A DNA stretch of 64,000 nucleotides from Acaryochloris sp. CCMEE 5410 (GTDB taxonomy: Bacteria; Cyanobacteriota; Cyanobacteriia; Thermosynechococcales; Thermosynechococcaceae), in contig NZ_AFEJ02000006.1 in the NCBI RefSeq assembly GCF_000238775.2, positions 248,001-312,000 of the forward strand, written 5' to 3'. The notes beneath the pieces were generated by a model. It was given only the letters and a program-made list of their open reading frames with translations. It was not told where the DNA came from and made no database searches. The number at the start of each line of letters is the position of its first letter. The stretch's first letter is position 1. Position numbers and translations under genes: made by a program. Positions 8,404 to 16,492 of this stretch are shown here, piece by piece.

Positions 8404-8826
8404 ATGGAGAACGATCCAATGGAAACCACCAAAGCCTTAACCCCAAAAACACTCGCGGGTTTCGCCGCACTAGCTATCGGCTTCAGTTCCACCACTGCGA
8501 GTGCAGCACCGATCCAACGTCAAATCGTGACTCAAGGCCCCAATGGTGCCAGCAAGCTTGTTAAGGTGGCGATGGCTTCTCAGCCTCAAGCCACTCGTCA
8601 ACTGTCTCCCTTCAACTTGGCGTACATGGCCTATCAAGGCTGGTTTACCAATGAAGGAGTACCTTCAGCGAACCAACTCATTCGAGACTATCGAACTGGA
8701 CGCATCTCTGCGATTGAGGTTGCCCAAGCTGCTGTTCAAACTAACCGTTTGTCTGCGGATACGCTCAATAATGACAGCTATCTAGCCAGTTTAGACACAC
8801 AACTGAAGGCTCTAAGCCAGGACTAG
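8404..8826 (+). CDS. Small exported protein
   Basis: 140 residues, or 135 from the ATG at 8419, which has GGAGA at good spacing. The N-terminus has a signal peptide (L-A-G-F-A-A-L-A-I-G-F-S-S) ending at an A-S-A-A cleavage-like site. Shortly after is T-Q-G-P-N-G-A-S-K-L-V-K, which recurs as T-C-G-P-N-G-A-A-S-I-V-K in the exported protein at 14433-14771. The rest is soluble and helical. Function unknown. Confidence 0.65.
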   Translation: MENDPMETTKALTPKTLAGFAALAIGFSSTTASAAPIQRQIVTQGPNGASKLVKVAMASQPQATRQLSPFNLAYMAYQGWFTNEGVPSANQLIRDYRTGRISAIEVAQAAVQTNRLSADTLNNDSYLASLDTQLKALSQD

Positions 8827-8932
8827 GTCAGAGGAAAATATTCGTTGAACTATTACAGAATCAACATATATATTCTTTGATTCGTTTTACTTTCAGGTAG
8901 GACTAATTATGATGATAATTTAGACCTCCATT

Positions 8933-10303
8933 GTGGGAAAAATTTTAAGACAGCAAGAATGTAGTTTTAGATGTTTTATGCAACTGTTTCAAGCAAAAAC
9001 ATCAAAATTTCTTAAAGGACTATATCAGTTACTCTATAAACGAGTGATTATTATCCTTGTCATTTTGCTTGGCTTGGGACTCAGTGTAGCGGTTGTCGGA
9101 ACATACTACCTCTCCATTAACTTGGTAGATTCCCAAGCAATGCACTATTCAAAAGTCGTCATCAAGACCTTAAATGAGACTGGACGATACTACAGCAGCA
9201 ATGTCGTTGATCGATTGAAGCTCATTAACGATGTGGAAGCTATACCTGAATACCATTCCATTAGTGGTGGAATTCCTAATCCTGCTACCTTTACGATTGA
9301 AATTGGAGATCGACTTAGTAATCAATCAGAAGGAGTAATATTCCGACTCTATAGCGATTATCCCTTCCCCAATCGGCAAGCAACTGGTGGCCCCCAAGAT
9401 CAATTTGAGCACGCGGCTCTCAATTATCTTAAAAAGCATCCAGAAGCTTCTTTTCACCGCAAAGAACGAGTGGGGAATACTCTCTCATTTCGCTATACCG
9501 AGGCTGTTCGGATGGAAGCAAGTTGTGTCGTCTGCCACAATACTTTACCAAGCAGCCCTAAAAAAGACTGGAAAGTCGGTCAAGTTCGGGGAATTGTTGA
9601 AATTACGCAACCACTCGATCACAGCATGTTGATTGCCCAAGATGGACTAAAAACGATTTATATCGTACTAGCTACGATCATTTTTTTAGCTATTTCAGGA
9701 TTAGTTCTAGTCATCGGGCGGTTTCGTAGTACAACTCAAGAGTTAGAAGAGAAAGTTGCGAAAAGAACTGCTGCCCTAAATCGCTTAGCCACTACTGATG
9801 GTTTAACCCAATTAGTCAACCGACGCCAGTTTGATCAATGCTTAGAGCAAGAGTGGCAGAGATCTCAACGCCAACAAGCTCCATTCTCACTCATTCTTTG
9901 TGATGTTGATTGTTTCAAAAACTACAACGATACCTATGGTCATCAGCTCGGAGATAATTGCTTGCGCCATGTGGCCCAAGTTTTGCAAAACAGTGTCAGG
10001 CGTTCTGGAGAGATTGCGGCTCGCTACGGTGGAGAGGAATTTGCAATCATTTTACCTAACGTAAATAGTGTTGAGGCTACCCAAATAGCTTCTGCCATTA
10101 GAAACGCTATTCATCAACTCCAGATCCCTCACAGTACCTCTATAGCTCAAACGTACGTTACTCTTAGCATGGGAATTGCAACTATGATTCCTAGTCGAAA
10201 CAACTCCCCGCAAGAGCTGATTAAAACTTCTGATAATGCACTCTATCAAGCCAAAGCTCAAGGACGAGATCGCTATATTTCTTGGAATGAGATGCCATCA
10301 TAA
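8933..10303 (+). CDS. Membrane diguanylate cyclase with a periplasmic c-type heme domain
   Basis: 456 residues from GTG; the ATG at 8978 is an alternative and neither has a clear ribosome site. The order is a membrane helix (38-60), a sensor domain (about 65-235) of the DUF3365/Tll0287 type with heme motif C-V-V-C-H at 198-202, a second helix (240-262) and a GGDEF domain (about 280-455) with an intact G-G-E-E-F at 366-370. The inhibitory I-site position reads R-S-G-E instead of R-x-x-D, so product feedback may be weak. It should make cyclic di-GMP in response to redox, NO or O2 at the heme (inference). It is single, with no operon partner. Confidence 0.85.
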   Translation: MGKILRQQECSFRCFMQLFQAKTSKFLKGLYQLLYKRVIIILVILLGLGLSVAVVGTYYLSINLVDSQAMHYSKVVIKTLNETGRYYSSNVVDRLKLINDVEAIPEYHSISGGIPNPATFTIEIGDRLSNQSEGVIFRLYSDYPFPNRQATGGPQDQFEHAALNYLKKHPEASFHRKERVGNTLSFRYTEAVRMEASCVVCHNTLPSSPKKDWKVGQVRGIVEITQPLDHSMLIAQDGLKTIYIVLATIIFLAISGLVLVIGRFRSTTQELEEKVAKRTAALNRLATTDGLTQLVNRRQFDQCLEQEWQRSQRQQAPFSLILCDVDCFKNYNDTYGHQLGDNCLRHVAQVLQNSVRRSGEIAARYGGEEFAIILPNVNSVEATQIASAIRNAIHQLQIPHSTSIAQTYVTLSMGIATMIPSRNNSPQELIKTSDNALYQAKAQGRDRYISWNEMPS

Positions 10304-10466
10304 TAGTGCCATCTGAACTGATTAATAGACATCAAAAATCTCCCCAACACAACCACAAACCTCGGCATTCTCTTAGGAGCCTCTAGTGCCTGCATCTGGC
10401 GATTCAGAAGGGCCGCAGCTCCCTCGGTGGAGGTTCGGGTGGTGGTGTGAGCGAGTTCGGTTATGG

Positions 10467-10500
10467 TGGTATCAAAGATGCGATTGCGAATCTAGTTTCA
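10467..10500. repeat. Dispersed TGGTATC repeat, short copy
   Basis: TGGTATCAAAGATGCGATTGCG, given here in split form as TGGTATC then GATGCGATTGCG. It shares the core of the repeats at 11432, 11916, 25076, 27287, 28055 and 28371. The rest of the 10304-10602 spacer shows no gene. Confidence 0.5.
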
Positions 10501-10602
10501 ACAAATTTCTGAAACAATCATTGAGATATCTCAGCTTCTAGGTAGATACAGAATTCTCTCCACATCATTTATCTTAGGCATCAATACCCCTGGACTGAAG
10601 CC

Positions 10603-11016
10603 ATGACTTGCATCCCATCACTGAAGCCACATCAGTTGGAGCTGCTTAGAATCGCTATCAAACATCCCAATCAAATAATTAAACTTTCGTATGAATTTCC
10701 TGTAATAGGCCGGGATGACCCCCCGAGTCAACATCCTGCATTCATCCAAGACTTGATCGATGAGAACCTGATTCAAATACAAGTAACAGGACTCCTTATC
10801 CAGCGTTCAAAGGTTCAGCAAAAAAGCTGGTCGGTGTATTGTGATGATATTCATTCCCCCTCCCAAAAAGATTGGGAGTTTTGGCGAAAGGCATTTACTG
10901 CCCAAAGAGCAGGTAGCATTATTCCTGACATGACACCTGGATCTGGGTTTGAAGAATTCAGTAATGTCTGGATCCGCGAGATTGACCTTCGAGTTACCCA
11001 GCCCCAAAAGCTATGA
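10603..11016 (+). CDS. Hypothetical protein
   Basis: 137 residues. The N-terminal half (L-K-P-H-Q-L-E-L-L-R-I-A, then F-I-Q-D-L-I-D-E-N-L-I) has the look of a small winged-helix fold: helix, helix, then a strand ending in an exposed turn. I cannot assign a family. A hairpin at 11042-11070 follows the gene. Confidence 0.55.
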   Translation: MTCIPSLKPHQLELLRIAIKHPNQIIKLSYEFPVIGRDDPPSQHPAFIQDLIDENLIQIQVTGLLIQRSKVQQKSWSVYCDDIHSPSQKDWEFWRKAFTAQRAGSIIPDMTPGSGFEEFSNVWIREIDLRVTQPQKL

Positions 11017-11041
11017 TCGAAATAAGGTTTTCAGGGAAAGT

Positions 11042-11070
11042 CTGAAGCAGAATCGTCTCAGTTGCTTCAG
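11042..11070 (+). terminator. Hairpin after the 10.6-kb gene
   Basis: CTGAAGCA (11042-11049) and TGCTTCAG (11063-11070), with a 13-nt loop and a weak TGACTTATT tail. Plausible terminator, modest strength. Confidence 0.4.
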
Positions 11071-11128
11071 TGACTTATTGATGTGTACTTAGCCCATGAT
11101 TAGCGATGGCTATTTAGGAGGTTCCGTC

Positions 11129-11209
11129 ATGAACAACACCATCTATGTCATTATCGGTATTCTCTGGTTTACTCTTTTCTTTTTTATGATCATCAATTTT
11201 ATTTTGTAG
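11129..11209 (+). CDS. 26-residue membrane peptide
   Basis: ATG at 11129 with AGGAGG eight bases upstream. The peptide starts M-N-N-T-I-Y-V-I-I-G and is almost entirely one hydrophobic helix ending F-I-I-N-F-I-L or similar (I-I-N-F-I-L). The strong ribosome site and clean hydrophobic profile argue for a real small protein. Function unknown. It lies alone between two unrelated genes. Confidence 0.55.
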   Translation: MNNTIYVIIGILWFTLFFFMIINFIL

Positions 11210-11431
11210 AGATAAATCTTGCTACATTTAGGGGGTTTTGGCAGTCTTTTATGCAAACATCGCTACCTCGATACCACCAAAATCAATCACCGAAATTCCG
11301 GTATTTGGGCAGAGGAGTAAAACCACAAAAATGGCAATTCAGTCTACAAAAAGGGTTCAAGTGCTTTTCTCTGATGTACTCAATCTGTCTGTAAGTGAAA
11401 GGGGCAAGGACAAGGGAGTCGGCCTATAATC

Positions 11432-11464
11432 TGGTATCGGGATTGCGATCGCAGTAACGATACC
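11432..11464. repeat. Dispersed palindromic repeat with HIP1 core
   Basis: GGTATCG (11433-11439) and CGATACC (11458-11464) are perfect inverted arms around TTGCGATCGCAG, which contains the cyanobacterial HIP1 octamer GCGATCGC. It belongs to the TGGTATC repeat family found only between genes here. Apart from this repeat, 11210-11627 shows no gene I can support. Confidence 0.65.
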
Positions 11465-11627
11465 GAGGATGAGAGCGCACAGTTGATCCATCATTCCTGT
11501 TCATCAACGGATCTACGGGAATTCCTTGCAATACATAAGCCCCGAGAGTTTTTCCCGATCGCAAAGATTTATCCTTGAAGGTACAGAGAATCAGAACATC
11601 CTTGTTAAAAAGTAGGGGCAAAACAAT

Positions 11628-11789
11628 ATGGACATCATTCGGATCATCTGTGCGATTTTACTGCCACCGCTTGGTGTTTTTCTTAAGGTGGGGCTTGGAG
11701 CTGATTTCTGGATAAACGTGCTGCTAACCATTTTTGGTTTCTACATCTTGGGGATAGTCCATGCCGTGTGGGTAATTGCCAGAAAATAG
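11628..11789 (+). CDS. YqaE/Pmp3-family membrane proteolipid
   Basis: 53 residues beginning M-D-I-I-R-I-I-C-A-I-L-L. It contains the family signature L-P-P-L-G-V-F-L, then G-L-G-A-D-F-W-I-N-V-L-L-T and G-I-V-H-A-V-W-V. Two membrane helices fill the protein. Family members (Pmp3 in yeast, YqaE in bacteria) affect membrane potential and stress tolerance. It was recognised by eye from the strongly conserved pattern and is full length. Confidence 0.9.
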   Translation: MDIIRIICAILLPPLGVFLKVGLGADFWINVLLTIFGFYILGIVHAVWVIARK

Positions 11790-11915
11790 ACCCATAGTAA
11801 GCTTCTGTAAGTGAAACTTTTCCCTTGCAGATAGAGGCTAGAAAGCGCTCAAAGCTAAGACCTGTGATGCTTTCTTTCGTTTACAGAACTAGGCCCCTGG
11901 GTTTGATTTACAGCC

Positions 11916-11974
11916 TGGTATCGGGATTGCGATGGTCTACAACCGGCCTTCGGCCATCACAAACAACAATACCA
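11916..11974. repeat. Dispersed palindromic repeat, long form
   Basis: It starts with TGGTAT (11916-11921) and ends with its complement ATACCA (11969-11974). The inside holds TTGCGATGG and the hairpin GGCC-TTC-GGCC (11945-11955). Similar GCGATGGCC/GGCCATCGC structures occur at 25089 and 28418. The remaining spacer to 12189 holds no gene I can support. Confidence 0.65.
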
Positions 11975-12189
11975 AACCAACACCTCAGCAACAGCAAAAA
12001 CTCTAGCCCCTCAAAGCTCCACCCCCAAGACAGCCCAGGCTCAGGAAGTTCCTAGGTGAAGACTTTGGAGGGGGCTTGTACCGGGAAGGGTTAGAAGTGT
12101 AGGGATAAGGAGAATGTAGTCTCACCTCTATATCCCTTGGCTTATCCTCTATCCTCAAGGTAAATTATCCCTGAACTCAAACAGGGGGT

Positions 12190-12594
12190 ATGACAATGGG
12201 TGCATCAGGATCAGGCAGTTTCGATAACGACGATGCAATGGACTGGGTGGCAGATCTAGAAGGCTACGCTGACGATAGCCCGATTGTTGATGCTCTCAAT
12301 ACCGTCATCGATCAGGCGGGTGATTACCTGGAAGCCCCGGACTGCTCCAACGCCATCGCCGCTGCGGAGGTCGTTGCTGCACAGCTAGGTCATCCCCATG
12401 AAGACTGCCCTGAAGAAATTGAGGTATGGGTGGAGGGTCATCCAGCCCCCTCAGCAACGAGAATTGCCCAAGCTCGACAAGCAATTGAGGTAATTCTAGC
12501 CGAGTCAGAACTCAAGGAACTGTGGAAGGACTCAGGTGGATTGGAAGAATGGCAGGGGGCGATGGAAGAATTACTGTCTAGGCTGCCATACTGA
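12190..12594 (+). CDS. DUF4259-type protein
   Basis: 134 residues. The start M-G-A-S-G-S-G-S-F-D-N-D-D-A-M-D-W-V matches the DUF4259 pattern (G-x-W/S-G-x-G-x-F-x-N-D-x-A-x-D-W). The rest is acidic and helical. The biochemical role of the family is unknown. The likely ATG is at 12190 or 12196, preceded by AGGGGG. The next gene starts 71 bp on. Confidence 0.75.
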   Translation: MTMGASGSGSFDNDDAMDWVADLEGYADDSPIVDALNTVIDQAGDYLEAPDCSNAIAAAEVVAAQLGHPHEDCPEEIEVWVEGHPAPSATRIAQARQAIEVILAESELKELWKDSGGLEEWQGAMEELLSRLPY

Positions 12595-12665
12595 GTGAAA
12601 CCCTCAGAAGACTTTTCGGTTTATTTGGGTATTCAATATAAAAGGATTGCAAAGCTAAACCTTCA

Positions 12666-13160
12666 ATGGACCCAAATACCCTTGCTGTCTGGAAAAACTT
12701 AGAGACTCGTCTGGGCACTTCCTTTAGAGAAAACATGGTTAATCTCGTTTTAGAGATGGCCCGTGATCGCACCACCGATCCGCGTAAGATTGCAACCTGG
12801 ATGTTAACCACCTCAACCTGCATCTGTAACGCCATTTTTGGACTCGATGATCCACAGCCCTTGCTTTCTCTTTACTTCCGGGCCTTGATGCGTAAACACC
12901 CTGACACCGTGAAGTGGATTGCTAAGATGTATATCAATGGCGACTTGGGTGAAGTTGCTCCCGTCATTGCGGAGCGCGATGAGTTCATTGGCCTTCTCTG
13001 GGCTGCGGGGTCAACCTTGAGCAACGGTGAATTGATACTGGCAGATGACAAGATCAATTTCACCAAAGAGAGTCTGAAGCGGTTTCACTCTGTTTGGAAA
13101 GCACCGGCGAGGAAGTTTATTCATCCTACAGATAATTCTGAGTATCTAACCCGATGGTAA
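12666..13160 (+). CDS. Hypothetical protein
   Basis: 164 residues, mostly helical, with no motif I recognise. Its stop overlaps the start of the next gene (ATGGTAA), so the two are likely translated together. Possibly a two-gene unit with 13154-13636. Confidence 0.6.
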   Translation: MDPNTLAVWKNLETRLGTSFRENMVNLVLEMARDRTTDPRKIATWMLTTSTCICNAIFGLDDPQPLLSLYFRALMRKHPDTVKWIAKMYINGDLGEVAPVIAERDEFIGLLWAAGSTLSNGELILADDKINFTKESLKRFHSVWKAPARKFIHPTDNSEYLTRW

Positions 13161-13636
13161 GGCTGGAGTGTAGGGTGCATTCTTGTCCCAATATTGCTCT
13201 AGATGCACTCACATATACTGAACTCAGTTTTCATGGGCACCTTGAGTATCGTAACCTTCGTTGTGAGAACCCCGTGGCCATAACTGCTGATGAAATCACC
13301 GACTATTTTTTACAGAATGCTCAATCTTCCCTAACGACTCCTAATACCCCTTCACTCTGCCAAGCTATTATTGAATCTTGGATTTGCATGGATGCCGGGA
13401 ACCACGTGGTAATTCGCGGGCAAATCCATAATCATCCTAAGTATCCATCAGGTACACAATTAAGAACGTCTCCTATTCAGGGATACTTCTGTAACGGTGG
13501 CCGCATGTATGTAAACACTAATAATTCTATGTATGAACTAGGGATGCCCCACCAAAACTTTGTAGGAGATTACCAACTGATACTCAGCGATAATGAGGAT
13601 ATATATACAGAGAAGCTAACTTACTGGGGAGAGTAA
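13154..13636 (+). CDS. Hypothetical protein, coupled to the upstream gene
   Basis: 160 residues, with its start overlapping the preceding stop by 7 bases. It is rich in beta-type stretches and has several cysteines (C-R-V-H-S-C-P near the N-terminus, then R-C-E-N and I-C-M-D). No family recognised. The pair layout resembles a two-component accessory cassette, but nothing in the sequence proves this. Confidence 0.6.
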   Translation: MVRLECRVHSCPNIALDALTYTELSFHGHLEYRNLRCENPVAITADEITDYFLQNAQSSLTTPNTPSLCQAIIESWICMDAGNHVVIRGQIHNHPKYPSGTQLRTSPIQGYFCNGGRMYVNTNNSMYELGMPHQNFVGDYQLILSDNEDIYTEKLTYWGE

Positions 13637-13790
13637 TTTTTTAATCTCGAATTTTGTCCAAGGTAGACCGGATGGGACCCATTTCGTGGATGCATCCTCA
13701 TGATTGAGCTTTTGATCTACTGATATTCCAGAGCATTTACAGCTTGCAAGACGGAGTCATTTAGGTCTGTAAAGTCAAAGGGACAATAAG

Positions 13791-14159
13791 ATGAAATTAC
13801 AGGATGTCTATCATTACTTCCAGAGTCCGCCCCCGGTTTACCTGGGGAAGGAAGTCGCGGTCTGCTATATTCTTGCCATTCTGATTGATAATGGCGAATC
13901 CTACGGTACAGCTTTAATTCAACACATCAAAGCTGAACATCCACCTTATCGACTTTCAGATACCGTCCTATACAGTGCCCTGGAATTTCTAACTGACGAA
14001 GGCATGATACAGTCCTATTGGCAAAATGCACCCTCTAAAGGCAGACCGAAACGGATGTTTTCAGTCAGACTCGAAAAGCTAGATGAAGCTAAGCGCTTGG
14101 CCCAATTATGGCACCAGTATCTAGCAGATGATAAGCCAGCCACCGCCAAACCCAGCTAA
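13791..14159 (+). CDS. PadR-like winged-helix regulator
   Basis: 122 residues. The region A-V-C-Y-I-L-A-I-L, S-Y-G-T-A-L-I-Q, then Y-R-L-S-D-T-V-L-Y-S-A-L-E-F-L and G-R-P-K-R-M-F matches cyanobacterial PadR-type regulators (the group that includes the clock protein Pex). It is a DNA-binding winged helix that probably acts as a dimer. There is no adjacent target that stands out. AAGGGACAATAAG precedes the ATG. Confidence 0.82.
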   Translation: MKLQDVYHYFQSPPPVYLGKEVAVCYILAILIDNGESYGTALIQHIKAEHPPYRLSDTVLYSALEFLTDEGMIQSYWQNAPSKGRPKRMFSVRLEKLDEAKRLAQLWHQYLADDKPATAKPS

Positions 14160-14432
14160 ACCATCTCTGAGATAATTTGCTCAAACAGGGCTGCTAGCAT
14201 CAACTTAGATGATTGAACTGGGGAGATATTTTCAGATGCCTAGCACTCACGGTCCCAGCAAAGGTATTCCCTTGGCTGGCTAGTCTGCAGGGATATCTCG
14301 GTGTAACTATTGCTCTGCATTGATTCACTAGCAAATGGTATGAGCTTTCAGAACAAGGTCAGATCATTGGCTCAGCACTGGAAACGAACTCCAGGTTGAA
14401 CCAATGATCCTAAAGAAGATATGCGGGCGAGA

Positions 14433-14771
14433 TTAACGCTGTTGAAGCGTAGCAACGTTCTTTGTATTACTTATCTCTTGCTCAACAGCAACAGGGTGAG
14501 TCTCTTGAGCTTCAGGTACAAATGCTCTAAAGACAAACCCTAAACGAGATTCTTCTACAGGGTTATCGGGAGAGCTATTAGGTGCAGACGTTGCGGCCAA
14601 ATGGCGACACCCGGCTGGAACAATTTTCACAATGGACGCAGCACCATTAGGACCACACGTAACGAGTGTTCCTGCGTGAGCAGAAGTGGTGCTTAGCAAA
14701 GCAGACATACTGACTAAAGAACCACAAATTAAAGCGGTTTGACACAAACCTTTTTTACTCATCGTACTCAC
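14433..14771 (-). CDS. Small exported protein with GPNGA motif
   Basis: 112 residues. The signal peptide runs to about residue 33 (L-I-C-G-S-L-V-S-M-S-A-L-L, then A-H-A-G). The motif C-G-P-N-G-A-A-S-I-V-K follows directly, as in the exported protein at 8404-8826. The rest is low complexity. The flanking spacer 14160-14432 shows no gene. Confidence 0.6.
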   Translation of the reverse strand: MSTMSKKGLCQTALICGSLVSMSALLSTTSAHAGTLVTCGPNGAASIVKIVPAGCRHLAATSAPNSSPDNPVEESRLGFVFRAFVPEAQETHPVAVEQEISNTKNVATLQQR

Positions 14772-14944
14772 CTACTGATTGCCATGAAATTATTATCTGC
14801 ATCAATTATGGGATTAAATCGATGAAACCCTTATTAAAATTGTATAAAACTATACTGAATTATTCTCTCGTCTAAGCATATCAATCTATTACTTGCATAC
14901 AATGCATTAACCCCCTACTAAAAGAGAGCAACTATGATTTATGG

Positions 14945-15205
14945 CTAACTACCTGAGAAGTATTTGCTTTCCCGGATGGACTTAGCAGCTTGCTCGCGGG
15001 TAACAATGGCTGTTGAAGTACCACTGCAATACGGCGGCAAATCTTGTGGATGACAAGTATCCCAAGCCGCAGTCATAGCTCTAACTGCGGATTCTAGTGG
15101 AATTTTCTGAAGGGTTTCACAATGATGGAATTTGAGGCTGCTTACCAGTTGCTGGCGGAGAGCTAAGACTTCATCATTATGCGTCATCTCTCTACTTGTA
15201 TTCAT
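14945..15205 (-). CDS. Small protein, paralogue of the 18.0-kb gene
   Basis: 86 residues from the ATG at 15205, preceded by GGGGGA at short spacing. The core L-A-L-R-Q-Q-L-V-S-S-L-K-F-H-H and I-P-L-E-S-A-V-R-A-M-T-A-A-W-D matches L-A-L/A-L-K-M-Q-L-A-I-S-L-K-F-H-H and L-P-L-E-A-A-V-R-V-M in the protein at 18023. Unknown function; a helical, probably soluble protein. Confidence 0.6.
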   Translation of the reverse strand: MNTSREMTHNDEVLALRQQLVSSLKFHHCETLQKIPLESAVRAMTAAWDTCHPQDLPPYCSGTSTAIVTREQAAKSIRESKYFSGS

Positions 15206-15323
15206 AAGTCCCCCAAAAACCAACAACCCACTTGCATTATGACTGATGCCAAATAATTTTACTCACAGATAAGGGAGATAGCCCTAAACCTATTCCCTAT
15301 GCCTAATAAGTTGTCTACAAATT

Positions 15324-15449
15324 GAGGTCAGGGACCGCAAGGCTAGAAATGGGTGCAATCCGCAGACAGGGAAAAAGCTCACAATCCCAGTGACAAAAGC
15401 ACCTGTAATTAGTGCAGGTAAGGTCTTAAAGGAGCAAGTAAAAGACTGA
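15324..15449 (+). pseudogene. HU gene remnant (3' end)
   Basis: The last 41 codons of an HU gene remain: R-D-R-K-A-R-N-G-C-N-P-Q-T-G-K-K through K-E-Q-V-K-D-stop, matching the intact HU at 5957-6232. The 5' half is missing. It is followed by the same spacer type, terminator and sigma factor start as in the first copy, so this is the second copy of an HU-sigma locus. Confidence 0.88.
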
Positions 15450-15493
15450 TAAACTGGAAATATCGCTAAATATTTAACCTCATTCCTACATTA

Positions 15494-15532
15494 AAGCTGG
15501 CGGATATTTCTATAATTCTGCCAGCTTCTTTA
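15494..15532 (+). terminator. Terminator after the HU remnant
   Basis: AAGCTGGCGGA (15494-15504) pairs with TCTGCCAGCTT (15517-15527) with one G-T pair, then CTTT. It is equivalent to the HU terminator at 6272. Confidence 0.7.
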
Positions 15533-15625
15533 TGCCCCTCATAACCTTAAGAAATAACACAAGACCATTCCCATTTCTGGCATTTCGAGGTATTCCTCTA
15601 CCAACGATGTTTGCAGGATTGGTTT

Positions 15626-16450
15626 ATGACCACTCATACAGACAGCACTGGCGCTTATCTCAAAGAAATCGGACGCTATCCCCTTCTATCCCACGAAGAA
15701 GAAATTGAACTGTCACGGCAAGCTAAAGCTGGAAACCTTCGGGCCAAACAACGGATGATCGAGTGCAACCTGCGCCTGGTCGTCTCCATTGCGAAAAAGC
15801 ATCAGAATCGCGGCTTGCCATTCATGGACTTGATCCAAGAAGGCAGCATCGGATTGAGTAGAGCTGTTGACAAGTATGAATCAGAGCAGGGGAACCGCTT
15901 TAGTACCTATGCCTATTGGTGGATTCGTCAGGCTATCACTCGTTCGATCCAAAACTCAGGTCGAGTCATTCGTCTTCCTGTTTATCTATGGCAAATTGGC
16001 AACCAAATCAAGCGGACTCAACGGCAGCTCTCCCAAACACTAGGGCGTGACCCCACGCTGGCTGAAATTGCCCAGGCTATGGAGATGGATTTAGCTCAAC
16101 TCCAACAGTATATGCAGATCCCACAAGCGGTGAATTCTTTAGACCAACGAGTGGGGCAAGCGCAAGATTCAACTTTGGTTGAGCTGATTCAGGGGGAGAA
16201 TCCACCTCAACCCTACCTAGAGCAGTTGCTCCAGACTGAGGAAGTATCAGGCTATCTAGCCATGCTGAATGAACGTGAACGCCTGATCATCATCCAGAGA
16301 TACGGACTGGATGATGGCAAACCTAAGACATTGAATGAAATTGGTCAACAGCTTGGCGTTAGCCAGGAACGGATTCGTCAAATCGTCAATAAAGCCATTA
16401 AGAAATTACAGAAAAACAGTGACCAAGCTACAAAGGCCAAGACTGCCTAG
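15626..16450 (+). CDS. Group 2 sigma-70 family RNA polymerase sigma factor
   Basis: 274 residues from the ATG at 15626, which has CAGGA eight bases upstream; a TTG at 15611 is in frame but less likely. Regions visible: 1.2 ([11 protein letters not shown]), 2 ([32 protein letters not shown]), 3 and 4 (G-V-S-Q-E-R-I-R-Q-I-V). This is the usual group 2 layout of cyanobacteria. Region 4 has S-Q-E-R where the frameshifted copy at 6415 has S-R-E-R. An ISAs1 element has landed 43 bp after the stop. Confidence 0.9.
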   Translation: MTTHTDSTGAYLKEIGRYPLLSHEEEIELSRQAKAGNLRAKQRMIECNLRLVVSIAKKHQNRGLPFMDLIQEGSIGLSRAVDKYESEQGNRFSTYAYWWIRQAITRSIQNSGRVIRLPVYLWQIGNQIKRTQRQLSQTLGRDPTLAEIAQAMEMDLAQLQQYMQIPQAVNSLDQRVGQAQDSTLVELIQGENPPQPYLEQLLQTEEVSGYLAMLNERERLIIIQRYGLDDGKPKTLNEIGQQLGVSQERIRQIVNKAIKKLQKNSDQATKAKTA

Positions 16451-16482
16451 CTATTGCCAGAACCAAGCCAACAGAGAACCTC

Positions 16483-16492
16483 CTAAAGCACG
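16483..16492. repeat. Target-site duplication, left
   Basis: CTAAAGCACG, repeated at 17822-17831 on the other side of the insertion element. Ten base pairs is within the size usual for ISAs1-type insertions. Confidence 0.85.

Noticed and set aside
11238-11429. 63-codon plus-strand frame
   Set aside because: No ribosome site, composition unlike protein, and its end runs towards the dispersed repeat at 11432.
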